Part shown: positions 37,893-46,528 of the stretch, in pieces
Layout of the letters: every line of letters starts with the position of its first letter
How positions within the stretch are numbered: position 1 is the first letter of the stretch
The notes under the pieces: model-generated
Told to the model about the DNA's origin: nothing
The model's input: only the letters and a program-made list of their open reading frames with translations
Databases searched by the model: none
Position numbers and translations under genes: made by a program
Assembly (NCBI RefSeq): GCF_002024505.1
Contig: NZ_CP019402.1
Span: 3,472,001-3,536,000, forward strand
DNA from: Plantibacter flavus
Lineage (GTDB): Bacteria > Actinomycetota > Actinomycetes > Actinomycetales > Microbacteriaceae
Direction of reading: 5' to 3'
Length of the DNA: 64,000 bases

Positions 37893-39278
37893 TCAGGCGG
37901 ACGGTGTCCCGGTGCCCGAGGGCTGCGCGCGCGAGATCGCCACCATCTCCTCGCGCGGCACCACCTTGATGCGGGCGCGACCCTGTGGTTCACCGAGCGC
38001 GATCTCATGCTGGTCGAGGAGGTGCCAGCCTTCGAGGTCCGTGTAGGCCACGCCGCGCGACTCGAGCAGCGCGACGACGGCCTCCTCCTCCGGTTCGGCC
38101 GGCGCCCACCAGTCCGCCTGATCGTTGATGACGTGGCTGATGGTCTCCATCGCGTCCGACTTCGTGTGGCCGATGAGGCCGACCGGACCACGCTTGATCC
38201 ACCCGGTCGCGTAGACGCCCGGGACGCGCTCGTTGCTCTCGGGGTGGAGGACCTTGCCCTCGTGGTTGGGGATCACGCCGTGCCTCGAGTCGAAGGGCAC
38301 GCCGGGCAGCGGACTTCCGAAGTACCCCACCGCGCGGTAGAGCGCCTGGATCGGCACCTCGCGGATCTCACCCGTGCCCTCGACCCCGCCCTGACCGTCT
38401 GGTCTCGTCCGCTCGTACCGGAAGGCGGCGACCTTGCCGGAACCGTCGTCGACGATTTCGACCGGCTTCGCGTAGAAGTGCAGGTGCAGTCGGCGCGAGG
38501 CCTGACCGGTCTCGCGCTTGCGCCACTGCTGCAGGACGCGGTCGATGACCATGACCTGCTTGTTGCTCGCCACCGCCGCCTTCGACGCGTCGTCGTAGTC
38601 GAAGTCCTCGTCGGCGAGGATCATGTCGACGTCGTTGAGCTCCCCGAGTTCGCGGAGCTCCAGCGGCGTGAACTTCACCTGTGCGGGCCCGCGACGCCCG
38701 AAGACGTGCACGTCGGTCACCGGCGACTGCTGCAGCCCCTCGTGGACGTTGGCCGGGATCTCCGTCGGGAGCAGATCCTCCGGGTGCTTCGCGAGCATGC
38801 GAGCGACGTCGAGCGCGACGTTCCCGTTGCCGATCACGGCGATCGACTCCGCTTCGAGCGGCCAGGTGCGTGGGACGTCGGGGTGTCCGTCGAACCAGCT
38901 CACGAACTCCGCGGCACCGTACGACCCGTCGAGGTCGATCCCCGGGATGTCGAGCGGGGCGTCCTCGACGGCGCCCGTGGAGAAGATCACGGCGTTGTAG
39001 TGGTGCTTGAGGTCGTCGAGCGTGATGTCGACGCCGAAGCGGACGTTGCCGAAGATCCGGATGTCGCCTCGGTCGAGGACGTCGCGGAGCGCGTTGATGA
39101 TCCCCTTGATACGCGGGTGGTCGGGCGCGACGCCGTAGCGGACCAGGCCGTACGGGGCCGGAAGCTGCTCGAAGAGGTCGATGGAGACGTCGAACTTCCG
39201 TTCCGCCTTGAGGAGGATGTCTGCCGCGTAGATGCCTGCGGGTCCTGCGCCGACGATGGCCAGCCTGAGCTTGGTCAC
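37893..39278 (-). CDS. Ferredoxin/adrenodoxin-type NADP+ reductase (FprA-like)
   Basis: The 461-residue flavoprotein resembles mycobacterial FprA and mitochondrial adrenodoxin reductase, which pass electrons between NADPH and ferredoxin. Visible motifs are the FAD-binding IVGAGPAGIYAADILLK, YGLVRYGVAPDHPRIK, FSTGAVEDAPLDIPG, the NADP-binding IAVIGNGNVALDVARML, VFGRRGPAQVKFTPLELREL and the C-terminal TGWIKRGPVGLIGHTKSDA. GTG 39278 has AAAGGA upstream at good spacing. It lies 113 bp downstream of the polyprenyl synthase gene on the same strand. Its ferredoxin partner is not in the window. Confidence 0.94.
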   Translation of the reverse strand: MTKLRLAIVGAGPAGIYAADILLKAERKFDVSIDLFEQLPAPYGLVRYGVAPDHPRIKGIINALRDVLDRGDIRIFGNVRFGVDITLDDLKHHYNAVIFSTGAVEDAPLDIPGIDLDGSYGAAEFVSWFDGHPDVPRTWPLEAESIAVIGNGNVALDVARMLAKHPEDLLPTEIPANVHEGLQQSPVTDVHVFGRRGPAQVKFTPLELRELGELNDVDMILADEDFDYDDASKAAVASNKQVMVIDRVLQQWRKRETGQASRRLHLHFYAKPVEIVDDGSGKVAAFRYERTRPDGQGGVEGTGEIREVPIQALYRAVGYFGSPLPGVPFDSRHGVIPNHEGKVLHPESNERVPGVYATGWIKRGPVGLIGHTKSDAMETISHVINDQADWWAPAEPEEEAVVALLESRGVAYTDLEGWHLLDQHEIALGEPQGRARIKVVPREEMVAISRAQPSGTGTPSA

Positions 39279-39391
39279 GGTGGTTCCTTTCGTGTCCCCG
39301 TGCGGGGTTCCGGGTGCAGCCGGTGGAGCGCTCCGGCCGTCATGCATGCGCATCTGGGATGCCGTGCCGCCCCGGTGGAGCGGCGCCGCCA

Positions 39392-40453
39392 TCAACTCCT
39401 TCGGTCGACGATCGCCTTCGCGAAGTGCACGAGCGCCTTCTTGACCGAGCCGTCGGGCAGTGGAGCGAGTGCAGCGATCGCCTCGTCGGCCCACTGCCGG
39501 GCCTCGGCGAAGGTCCGCGCGGTCACGGCGTGGTCGCGCAGGGTGGCCACGAGCGCGGCGAACCGGACGGGGTCGTGGTCCGTCTCCGTGACCTCGGCGT
39601 CGAGACGGGCGACGAGCGCTGCCGCCTCGGGGTCGGCGACGGCCTCGCGGCGCAGGTAGAGCATGGGGAGGGTGACGACGCCGGCCCGGAGGTCGGTGCC
39701 GGGGACCTTGCCGGTCTCCTCCGGTTGCGGCGAGAGGTCGATGACGTCGTCGATGAGCTGGAAGGCGATGCCGACCTTCTCGCCGAACTCGACGACCGCG
39801 GTCTCGTACGCCTCGGGGGCGTTGGAGAAGATGACGCCGCTCCGGGCCGCGGCGGCGATGAGCGACCCGGTCTTGTCGGCGAGGACCTGGATGTAGTGCT
39901 CGACCTCGTCCTGGCCCTCGCGAGGACCGGTGGTCTCGTGCAGCTGCCCCAGCACGAGCCGCTCGAACGTGGCGGCCTGGATCCGGATCGCCCGCTCGCC
40001 GAGGTCGGCCATGATCTGGCTGGCGCGCGCGAACAAGAGGTCGCCGGTGAGGATGGCGGTGTTGTTGCCGAACACCTGGTGGGCGCTGGGCACGCCTCGA
40101 CGCTTGTCGGCGTCGTCCATGACGTCGTCGTGGTAGAGCGAACCGAGGTGGGTGATCTCGATCGCCTCGGCCGCCCGCAGGACGTTGTCGGTGATGCCGT
40201 CGCCGAGCTGGGCGATGAGCATGGTGAGCAGAGGGCGAACCCGCTTGCCGCCGGCCTCGAGCAGATAGCGCGCGGTGACGTCCACGAGGTCGTCGGTGAA
40301 CCCGAGCTGCTCCTCCAGACCGATCTCGAGGCGGGCCACGCCGTCGTCGATGGTCTTGGCGAGCTTGCGGTCTGCACCGGTCGCGAACATGCGTTCGGCA
40401 AGCCCGGCCTGGCTGGCCAGGTTGCTGACACGGCGGGTCGCGCTGGGATTCAC
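39392..40453 (-). CDS. Long-chain trans-polyprenyl diphosphate synthase (menaquinone side chain)
   Basis: The 353-residue enzyme extends allylic diphosphates with isopentenyl diphosphate. Both Asp-rich motifs are visible: LYHDDVMDDADKRRG (first DDxxD) and FQLIDDVIDLSP (second DDxxD), together with GGKRVRPLL and GDLLFARA. The small-residue pattern before the first motif and overall length fit hepta- to nonaprenyl synthases, so the likely product is the menaquinone tail used by MenA at 49960. Exact chain length cannot be read from sequence. GTG 40453 lies six bases after TAGGCT. Confidence 0.93.
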   Translation of the reverse strand: MNPSATRRVSNLASQAGLAERMFATGADRKLAKTIDDGVARLEIGLEEQLGFTDDLVDVTARYLLEAGGKRVRPLLTMLIAQLGDGITDNVLRAAEAIEITHLGSLYHDDVMDDADKRRGVPSAHQVFGNNTAILTGDLLFARASQIMADLGERAIRIQAATFERLVLGQLHETTGPREGQDEVEHYIQVLADKTGSLIAAAARSGVIFSNAPEAYETAVVEFGEKVGIAFQLIDDVIDLSPQPEETGKVPGTDLRAGVVTLPMLYLRREAVADPEAAALVARLDAEVTETDHDPVRFAALVATLRDHAVTARTFAEARQWADEAIAALAPLPDGSVKKALVHFAKAIVDRRS

Positions 40454-40459
40454 AGCTCT

Positions 40460-40465
40460 AGCCTA
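40460..40465 (-). promoter_or_regulatory. -10 hexamer TAGGCT, leaderless polyprenyl synthase promoter
   Basis: On the minus strand TAGGCT ends six bases before GTG 40453. The same hexamer and spacing precede menB and the phosphatase gene at 13039. Confidence 0.5.
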
Positions 40466-40555
40466 GCCGGGGCAGCCCGTCACCGGTGCCGGAGGACCGG
40501 AATCGACGGGCGCGGTCAGGCGATTGGCAGCTGTGGTCGGACCACATGACTCGAA

Positions 40556-40993
40556 TCAGCGGAGTCGCACGCCCTCGGCATCGTAGAACGCCAGGTGCGG
40601 GAACTCGTGCGCGAGGTCGAGCAGCATCGAGTACCCGTCGGTGTTGAGGGGCGGCCACGTCCAGGCGTCGACGCCCTGAGCGGTCGGCAGCGCAGCGCGG
40701 AAGAGGCCGGCCTCGACGCCGGTCCCGAGGTGTTTCGGCGGCACGACGACGAGGGCGATCCTGGCCGACGGCCCCGACGCGACGAACTGGAGCCGCGCAC
40801 CGGTCGCGTCGTCTCGCACGATGAACTCGCGGGTGCCCGGGGTGTCCGGCGGGATCTCCGTGGTGTCGTAGCGCTCGTACGGCTTCGCGAACGCGGACTT
40901 CGCCCGCCTGGCGTTCATGAGGACGACGACGAGCACGAGACCGACGATCGCGATGCCCCAGATCCACGGGCCGCCTGGCAGGGTGTCCAACAT
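40556..40993 (-). CDS. Hypothetical single-pass membrane protein
   Basis: The 145-residue protein is not recognised. One N-terminal transmembrane helix (IWGIAIVGLVLVVVLMNA) is followed by a basic patch (RRAKSAFAKPYERY) and a soluble domain of about 100 residues containing TREFIVRDDATGARLQFVA and ALVVVPPKHLGTGVEAGLF. The N terminus would be outside and the domain in the cytoplasm by the positive-inside rule. GGAGGG abuts the ATG at 40993 and is too close to act as a ribosome binding site, but CATACT lies six bases upstream, so the start is explained by a leaderless mRNA. Confidence 0.72.
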   Translation of the reverse strand: MLDTLPGGPWIWGIAIVGLVLVVVLMNARRAKSAFAKPYERYDTTEIPPDTPGTREFIVRDDATGARLQFVASGPSARIALVVVPPKHLGTGVEAGLFRAALPTAQGVDAWTWPPLNTDGYSMLLDLAHEFPHLAFYDAEGVRLR

Positions 40994-41035
40994 CCCTCCA
41001 GTATGCCCGGCCCGCCTGGACGACCCCGGGAGATG

Positions 41036-41079
41036 CCCTTCGACAAGCTCAGGGACCGGAGGAAAGCTCAGGGACCGGA
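41036..41079 (+). repeat. Dispersed repeat, copy E (full plus half copy)
   Basis: A full copy CCCTTCGACAAGCTCAGGGA followed by CCGG (41036-41059) is followed by a half copy AAGCTCAGGGACCGG at about 41064-41079. It ends two bases before the permease stop codon. Confidence 0.8.
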
Positions 41080-41081
41080 GG

Positions 41082-42641
41082 TCAGGTGAGACCACCGTCG
41101 ACGGAGCGGCCGTACTCGATCGGCTCGTCCGGCACGAGGACCTCGGTGTCGCGGTTGAGGCTCTCCCCGCGGAAGAAAGGCCGCGAGGCCTTGCGGCCGT
41201 ACCAGAGCAGCATGAGCACGAACCCGAAGGCCAGCGAACCGACTCCGATGACGAACGTGCCGCCGACACCGAACAGGACCGTGTAGCCGTAGTCCACGTC
41301 GAACATGTCGATGCAGCTCTGCACGAAGGCGTAGGTGAGCATCAGCGCACCCAGCAGCGGGAACAGCCCCTTGAAGAAGAAGTCCTGTGCGGAGCGGAAG
41401 AGCACCTTGCGGAAGTACCAGACGCACGCGTACCCGGTGATGCCGTAGTAGAAGGCGATCGCGAGTCCGAGCGACAGGATCGAGTCGGCGAGGATGTTCT
41501 CGCTCACGAGCGTCATGCCGACGTAGTAGACGATCGCCACGATGCCCATGACGAGTGTGGAGAACGACGGGGTCTTGAACGTCGGGTGGACGGTCGCGAA
41601 CCGCTTCGGGAGCGCCTTGTAGGCGGCCATCGAGAGCGTTCCACGAGCTGTCGGCAGGATCGTCGTCTGCGTCGAGGACACGGCCGAGATCAGGACGGCC
41701 ACGACGAGGATCCAGGCCCAGGGGCCGAGCACGAGGTCCTTGAGCGCGAGGAAGATGTCGTTCGCGTTGTCCTCGTTACCGAGCCCGGTGCCCGTGTCGC
41801 CGAGCCCGGCGTAGGCCATGGCGGCGACCGTCACCGTGACGTAGGTGACGAGGAGGACGACGGTCGAGATGAGCGCTGCGCGACCCGGGATCTTCTGCGG
41901 GTCCTTCGTCTCCTCGTTCAGGGCCAGGCAGGTGTCCCACCCCCAGTAGATGAACAACGCGAGCAGCACGGCCTCGATGAACCCGTGATAGTCGCCGAAG
42001 GCGAACGGATTGAACCAGTCGAGCGAGACCGGCGTGGCGTTCGGAGCCGTGCCGTTCGCGACGCCGATGAAGGCGAACACGGCGAACAGCACGAGCGCGA
42101 GGTACTGGATCGCGAGGAGGATGTTCTGGATCCGCTCCCCCAGCTCGATGCCGCGGTACGAGACCCACGTCATGAGGGCGATGAACACGACACCGGTGGC
42201 GGTGACGAGTGGGACGTTCGAGGCGAGGGAACCGTCGCCGATGAGCAGCCACAGGTACTGCCCCGCGATCTGTGCGAGGTTCGCGAGCACCACGATGCCG
42301 GCGAGCGCGACGCCCCACCCGCCGATCCAGCCGGTGACCGGGCCGAAGGCCTTCGTCGCCCAGGTGAAAGTGGTGCCGCAGTCCGGCACGTCACGGTTCA
42401 GCTCGCGGTAGGCGAACGCGATGAACAGCATCGGGATGAAGGCGACGATGAAGGCGATCGGCGCCTGGGCGCCCACGGCGAGCACGACGAACCCGAGCGT
42501 CGCGACGAGCGAGTAGACCGGCGCGGTCGACGCCAGGCCGATGATCACGGAGCCGAAGAGGCCGAGGGTGCCGGTGGCGAGACCCTTGCCGCCGGTGGGT
42601 GATGCCGGCTGCGACCCGCGGGCCGTGTCCTGTGCTGTCAT
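41082..42641 (-). CDS. APC family amino acid/polyamine permease
   Basis: The 519-residue protein has about 12-13 transmembrane helices and belongs to the amino acid-polyamine-organocation superfamily. The first helix carries the SVIIGLASTAPVYSLVA unwound-helix region used for substrate binding, and RELNRDVPDCGTTFTWATKA and GWGVALAGIVVLANLA follow in the usual positions. FIYWGWDTCLALNEETKDP is also a family feature. The substrate cannot be told from sequence. The gene has the best promoter in the window: TTGACA, an 18-bp spacer, TACCGT and then six bases to the ATG, with a 12-bp palindrome in the spacer. Confidence 0.92.
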   Translation of the reverse strand: MTAQDTARGSQPASPTGGKGLATGTLGLFGSVIIGLASTAPVYSLVATLGFVVLAVGAQAPIAFIVAFIPMLFIAFAYRELNRDVPDCGTTFTWATKAFGPVTGWIGGWGVALAGIVVLANLAQIAGQYLWLLIGDGSLASNVPLVTATGVVFIALMTWVSYRGIELGERIQNILLAIQYLALVLFAVFAFIGVANGTAPNATPVSLDWFNPFAFGDYHGFIEAVLLALFIYWGWDTCLALNEETKDPQKIPGRAALISTVVLLVTYVTVTVAAMAYAGLGDTGTGLGNEDNANDIFLALKDLVLGPWAWILVVAVLISAVSSTQTTILPTARGTLSMAAYKALPKRFATVHPTFKTPSFSTLVMGIVAIVYYVGMTLVSENILADSILSLGLAIAFYYGITGYACVWYFRKVLFRSAQDFFFKGLFPLLGALMLTYAFVQSCIDMFDVDYGYTVLFGVGGTFVIGVGSLAFGFVLMLLWYGRKASRPFFRGESLNRDTEVLVPDEPIEYGRSVDGGLT

Positions 42642-42647
42642 GACGGA

Positions 42648-42677
42648 ACGGTAGGGCCGGGTGCACCCGTGTGTCAA
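42648..42677 (-). promoter_or_regulatory. Consensus promoter of the permease gene with spacer palindrome
   Basis: On the minus strand TTGACA (42672-42677) and TACCGT (42648-42653) are 18 bp apart, and TACCGT ends six bases before ATG 42641. CGGGTGCACCCG (42658-42669), a perfect 12-bp palindrome, fills most of the spacer and would block polymerase if bound by a repressor. Confidence 0.72.
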
Positions 42678-42791
42678 TGCTCCCGTTCGGGACTGGGCTA
42701 CGGAATCAGTCGCGCGGCCTCATGGGAAGTGACGGGATCAACCGGTTCCACCCCTCGAGAATGCCGAGACGAACCCCGATGGTGACGCGAC

Positions 42792-43496
42792 TCAGGCCGG
42801 CTTGAGTCCCCGGTGCAGGGCGACGATCCCGCCGGTGAGGTTGCGGTACGCGACGTGCTCGTAGCCCGCTTCGCGCAGCCAGGCGGCCAGCTCCGGCTGG
42901 CTCGGCCAGGCGCGGATCGAGTCGTTCAGGTAGGTGTACGCCTCGGCGTTCGACGATGCGACGCCCGCCACGAGCGGCATGACCCGCTCGAGGTAGAGGT
43001 TGTACGCGGCGCGCATGGGCCCGAACGTCGGCGTGGAGAACTCGCAGATGACGATGCGGCCGCCGGGCTTCGTGACCCGGAGCATCTCGGCGAGGGCGTC
43101 CTTCGGACGGACGACGTTGCGGAGGCCGAAGGAGATCGTCGTGGCGTCGAACTCCTCGTCGGCGAAGGGGAGGTCGGTCGCGTCGGCCTCGACGAACTGG
43201 ATGTCGGAGCGGTCGGCGTACTTGTCGCGACCCACGGCGATCATGCCGGGCGAGAAGTCGGCGGCCACGACCTGCGCCCCGTTGCGGGCCAGCGCCGCGG
43301 AGGACGTGCCCGTGCCGGCGGCGAGGTCGAGGATGCGCTCACCGGCGGCCGGACCGACCGCACGAGTGGTCGCGATGCGCCACAGGGCGTCGTTCCCGAC
43401 GGAGAGGACCGCGTTCATGCGGTCGTACTTCGTCGAGACGTCGTCGAACATGGCCGAGACCTGCTCGGGCTGCTTGGAGAGGTCGGCGCGGTTCAC
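42792..43496 (-). CDS. menG: Demethylmenaquinone methyltransferase
   Basis: The 234-residue class I methyltransferase uses S-adenosylmethionine to methylate demethylmenaquinone, the last step of menaquinone synthesis. The UbiE/MenG signatures are clear: VSAMFDDVSTKYDRMNAVLS, the SAM-binding LDLAAGTGTSSAAL, the FGLRNVVRPKDALAEMLRV block and the C-terminal LTGGIVALHRG. Length is typical. GTG 43496 lies six bases after TAGGAT. It is the first of seven men genes spread over 42.8-58 kb. Confidence 0.96.
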   Translation of the reverse strand: MNRADLSKQPEQVSAMFDDVSTKYDRMNAVLSVGNDALWRIATTRAVGPAAGERILDLAAGTGTSSAALARNGAQVVAADFSPGMIAVGRDKYADRSDIQFVEADATDLPFADEEFDATTISFGLRNVVRPKDALAEMLRVTKPGGRIVICEFSTPTFGPMRAAYNLYLERVMPLVAGVASSNAEAYTYLNDSIRAWPSQPELAAWLREAGYEHVAYRNLTGGIVALHRGLKPA

Positions 43497-43502
43497 CCGT
43501 CC

Positions 43503-43508
43503 ATCCTA
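43503..43508 (-). promoter_or_regulatory. -10 hexamer TAGGAT, leaderless menG promoter
   Basis: On the minus strand TAGGAT ends exactly six bases before GTG 43496. No Shine-Dalgarno sequence is visible. Confidence 0.5.
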
Positions 43509-43559
43509 CGTCCGCGCCGCTGGGAGCCGGCCGTCCGAGCACGGCTCCCAGGCTCACGC

Positions 43560-44240
43560 TCAGTAGTCGATGCGTCCGTGCCGGTTGTGGAACTCGCCGG
43601 TGGGACCGTCCGGACCGAGCAGGGCGAGCGCGACGGTCGCGTCCGTCCCCTCGGTCACCGTCTGGTGGCCGCCGTGCCCGTTGAAGTCGGTCGCCGTGTA
43701 GCCCGGGTCGCTCACGTTCACCCGGAACCCGGGCAGGTTCTTCGCGTACTGCACGGTGAGCGCGATGACGGCCGCCTTCGACGCGGCGTACGGGATCGTC
43801 GGCACCGCGAACTCGTCGGCCCCCTCGGTGGTGAGGAAGCGCGGCCACCCGACCCCGGAGGCGACGTTCACGATGACGGGTCGGGACGAACGACGCAGGA
43901 GGGGCAACGCCGCCTGGGTGACGCGGACGAGACCCACGACGTTCGTGTCGAGGACGTCCTGCATCGACTCCGGCGCGAGGTCGTCGACGCCGAAGGACGT
44001 GCCGAGCACGCCGGCGTTGTTGACGAGCACGTCGAGCTCCGGGAGCGCCGCGAGGGCCGCATCGACGCTCGCCTGGTCGGTGACGTCGAGCTGGACGGGG
44101 TGGGCGCCGAGTGCGGCGACGGCATCGCCACGGCCCAGGTCGCGCATGCCGGCGTAGACGGTGTGGCCGGCGTCGATCAGTCGGCGTGCGGTTTCGAGTC
44201 CGAGGCTCTTGTTGGCCCCGGTGATGAGTGTGGTGGTCAT
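43560..44240 (-). CDS. Short-chain dehydrogenase/reductase (SDR)
   Basis: The 226-residue protein is a classical SDR. LITGANKSLGLETARRL is the cofactor motif, LVNNAGVLG follows near residue 85, the catalytic Ser is in NVASGVGW and the YAASKAA tetrad region lies near residue 150. DPGYTATDFNGHGG is a C-terminal feature of carbonyl-reductase-like SDRs. The substrate is unknown. A divergent XRE-type regulator with a ligand-binding C-domain lies 101 bp away and probably controls it. Confidence 0.9.
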   Translation of the reverse strand: MTTTLITGANKSLGLETARRLIDAGHTVYAGMRDLGRGDAVAALGAHPVQLDVTDQASVDAALAALPELDVLVNNAGVLGTSFGVDDLAPESMQDVLDTNVVGLVRVTQAALPLLRRSSRPVIVNVASGVGWPRFLTTEGADEFAVPTIPYAASKAAVIALTVQYAKNLPGFRVNVSDPGYTATDFNGHGGHQTVTEGTDATVALALLGPDGPTGEFHNRHGRIDY

Positions 44241-44341
44241 GGGTCCATGCTCCGCCCGGCAGGGTCGGTCCGCCAGGCCCCGGTCGACAGGAGGACCGGC
44301 AGTACCAGGATGCGGACCGCCGCCGGGGGCACAATGGCCGG

Positions 44342-45184
44342 ATGGACGAATTCGCCGGTGTGCTCCGGGCCTGGCGCGAACGGGTCTCCCCTGCCGAGGT
44401 CGGTCTCCCCGCCGGCTCAGGACGACGGACTGCCGGCCTGCGCCGCGAGGAGCTCTCCGCCCTCGCCGGCATCAGCGTGGACTACATCGTCAGGCTCGAG
44501 CAGGGACGCGCCAAGAATCCTTCGCCGCAACTCCTCCGGGCGCTCGCGGTCGCCCTCCGACTGACGGATCAGGAGCGCGACCACCTCTACCGGGTCGCCG
44601 GAGCCGCTCCACCACCGCCCGGGCTCGTCCCCCGGCACATCGGTCCGGGCGTCCAGCGCATCGTCGACCGGCTCGGCGACGTGCCGCTGGCGGTCTTCTC
44701 CGCCGCCCACGACATCCTGCTCTGGAACCCGCTGTGGGCCGCGGTGAACGGCGATCCCTCGGCCCTCGTCGGCGACGATCGCAACCTGGTGTGGCGGCAC
44801 TTCACCGCGGGGCACGAGGGCACCGACTTCGACGAGCAGCACGAGGAGGAGTTCGCGAGCGACCTCGCCGCAGACCTCCGGGCCGCGGTCGGGCGCTACC
44901 CGCGGGACGACGAGCTCGCACGGCTCGTGGCCCGGCTGCGATCGGTGTCGCCCGAGTTCGAGCGGCGCTGGGCGGAGGCCAGGGTCGCGGAGCACCGGGC
45001 GAGCCGGAAGACGGTCACGCGGACGCCGGTCGGACCGATCACCGTCGACTGCGACGTCCTGTCGACGCCGGGCGGCGACCTGCGCATCGTCGTCTACACG
45101 GCGGCACCGGGCACCGAGGACGCGGCGAAACTCGCACTGCTCGGGGTCACCGGGTTGCAGACGATCGGCACGCCCGGCCGGTGA
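44342..45184 (+). CDS. XRE-type regulator with MmyB-like ligand-binding domain
   Basis: The 280-residue protein has an N-terminal helix-turn-helix (TAGLRREELSALAGISVDYI through LEQGRAKNPSPQLLRALA) and a PAS-like MmyB C-domain (DVPLAVFSAAHDILLWNPLW, NLVWRHFTAGHEGTDFDEQ, TVDCDVLSTPGGDLRIVVYT). Regulators of this type commonly sit beside, and repress, a divergent SDR gene, as here. The ligand is unknown; a Streptomyces relative was crystallised with a bound fatty acid. The ATG at 44342 lies six bases after CACAAT. Confidence 0.92.
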   Translation: MDEFAGVLRAWRERVSPAEVGLPAGSGRRTAGLRREELSALAGISVDYIVRLEQGRAKNPSPQLLRALAVALRLTDQERDHLYRVAGAAPPPPGLVPRHIGPGVQRIVDRLGDVPLAVFSAAHDILLWNPLWAAVNGDPSALVGDDRNLVWRHFTAGHEGTDFDEQHEEEFASDLAADLRAAVGRYPRDDELARLVARLRSVSPEFERRWAEARVAEHRASRKTVTRTPVGPITVDCDVLSTPGGDLRIVVYTAAPGTEDAAKLALLGVTGLQTIGTPGR

Positions 45185-45260
45185 ACGCCCCGCCGACCAG
45201 GCCGTGAGCACCGCGCCACCGGTCAGGCTGCGGCGGGGAGGGACCCTTCCTGCGCGGGCG

Positions 45261-45266
45261 TAGGGT
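45261..45266 (+). promoter_or_regulatory. -10 hexamer TAGGGT, leaderless menF promoter
   Basis: TAGGGT ends exactly six bases before GTG 45273. No Shine-Dalgarno sequence is visible between them. Confidence 0.5.
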
Positions 45267-45272
45267 TGAACG

Positions 45273-46511
45273 GTGACCATTCCCCTGACCTCGTCACTGG
45301 TCGCCCAGACCGTCGCCACCGACGACCCGCGCCAGCTCCTCCCGTTCGCCGACCAGACCTCGCCGCTCCTCTGGGTGCGGAAGGGACACGGGCTGGTCGG
45401 ACTGGGTGAGGCGCTCCGCCTGGAGTTCTCGGGCCCCGACCGGTTCACGCGTGCCGCGGCGGCCTGGCGGGACGTCTGCGCCGCAGCCGTGGTGACGGAC
45501 GAGGTGCGACGCCCCGGGACCGGCCTGGTCGCGTTCGGCACGTTCGCCTTCGACGACGAGTCCTCCGCGACGAGCGTCCTCATCGTGCCGCGCACGATCA
45601 TCGGCCGGTACCCCGACGCGAGCTTCATCACGCGGGTCTCCCTCGGCGACGGCGCCGAGGACGTCGATCCCGTGACCACGGCGTACGGGCCGGAGTACCG
45701 CATCCAGCTGACCCCCGGCGTGCAGAGCCGCGAGGGCTACCTCGAATCGGCCGAGCGCGCCATCGCCCGCATCAAGGCCGGCGGCCTCAGCAAGGTCGTG
45801 CTCGCTCGCGACCTGACCGGGCACCTCCCCGAGGAAGCGGACCGCCGCCGGGTGCTCCACGACCTCGCCCTCGCCTACCCCGACTGCTGGACCTACGCGG
45901 TCGACGGCTTCATCGGCTCGAGCCCGGAGACGCTCGTCCGAGTGGATCGGGGTGCCGTCTCGGCGCGCGTCCTCGCCGGCACGATCTCGCGTGGTCCCGA
46001 CGCCGAGAGCGACCACGACCAGGCCGTCGCACTCATGACGAGCGCGAAGGACCAGGGTGAACACCAGTTCGCCGTGCAGTCCGTGCTGACCGCTCTGCAA
46101 TCTCACAGTCCGCAGTTGCGCCGCAGCGAGGTCCCGTTCACCCTCAAGCTGCCGAACCTCTGGCACCTCGCGACCGACATCGAGGGACGACTCTCGGACG
46201 GCTCGTCCTCGCTCGACCTCATGGACGGCCTGCACCCGACGGCCGCCGTCGCCGGAACCCCGACCCGCGACGCCGTCACCCTCATCCGCGAGTTGGAACC
46301 GTTCGACCGCGGTCGCTACGCCGGTCCGGTCGGGTGGGTGGACGCCTCGGGCGACGGCGAGTGGGCGGTGGCCCTCCGCTGTGCGCAGATCGCACCCGAC
46401 GGCGACATCACGGCCTACGCCGGCTGCGGCATCGTGGCCGACTCGGATGCCGCGACGGAGCTCGTCGAGACGAAGATGAAGTTCCGTCCGATCGTGGAGG
46501 CCTTCGGCTGA
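45273..46511 (+). CDS. menF: Isochorismate synthase
   Basis: The 412-residue chorismate-binding enzyme converts chorismate to isochorismate, the entry step to menaquinone. The catalytic half shows AIARIKAGGLSKVVLARDL, IGSSPETLV, ARVLAGTISRG, LPNLWHLATDIEGRL, LHPTAAVAGTPTRDAV and a final YAGCGIVADSDAATEL. This pattern is that of MenF/EntC isochorismate synthases rather than anthranilate synthase. Whether all its product goes to menaquinone or some to a siderophore cannot be told, but no siderophore genes are near. It is convergent with the PPK2 gene. Confidence 0.94.
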   Translation: MTIPLTSSLVAQTVATDDPRQLLPFADQTSPLLWVRKGHGLVGLGEALRLEFSGPDRFTRAAAAWRDVCAAAVVTDEVRRPGTGLVAFGTFAFDDESSATSVLIVPRTIIGRYPDASFITRVSLGDGAEDVDPVTTAYGPEYRIQLTPGVQSREGYLESAERAIARIKAGGLSKVVLARDLTGHLPEEADRRRVLHDLALAYPDCWTYAVDGFIGSSPETLVRVDRGAVSARVLAGTISRGPDAESDHDQAVALMTSAKDQGEHQFAVQSVLTALQSHSPQLRRSEVPFTLKLPNLWHLATDIEGRLSDGSSSLDLMDGLHPTAAVAGTPTRDAVTLIRELEPFDRGRYAGPVGWVDASGDGEWAVALRCAQIAPDGDITAYAGCGIVADSDAATELVETKMKFRPIVEAFG

Positions 46512-46528
46512 GCCGAGGCCCCACCGGT

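Noticed and set aside
40993..41000. GGAGGG as the ribosome binding site of the gene at 40556-40993
   Set aside because: It touches the start codon, leaving no room for a functional spacing. The CATACT hexamer six bases upstream of the ATG is a better explanation.
43560..45184. SDR and XRE pair as a toxin-antitoxin or phage regulator module
   Set aside because: The regulator has an MmyB ligand-binding domain and the partner is a standard SDR. This is a common metabolic regulator-enzyme pair.
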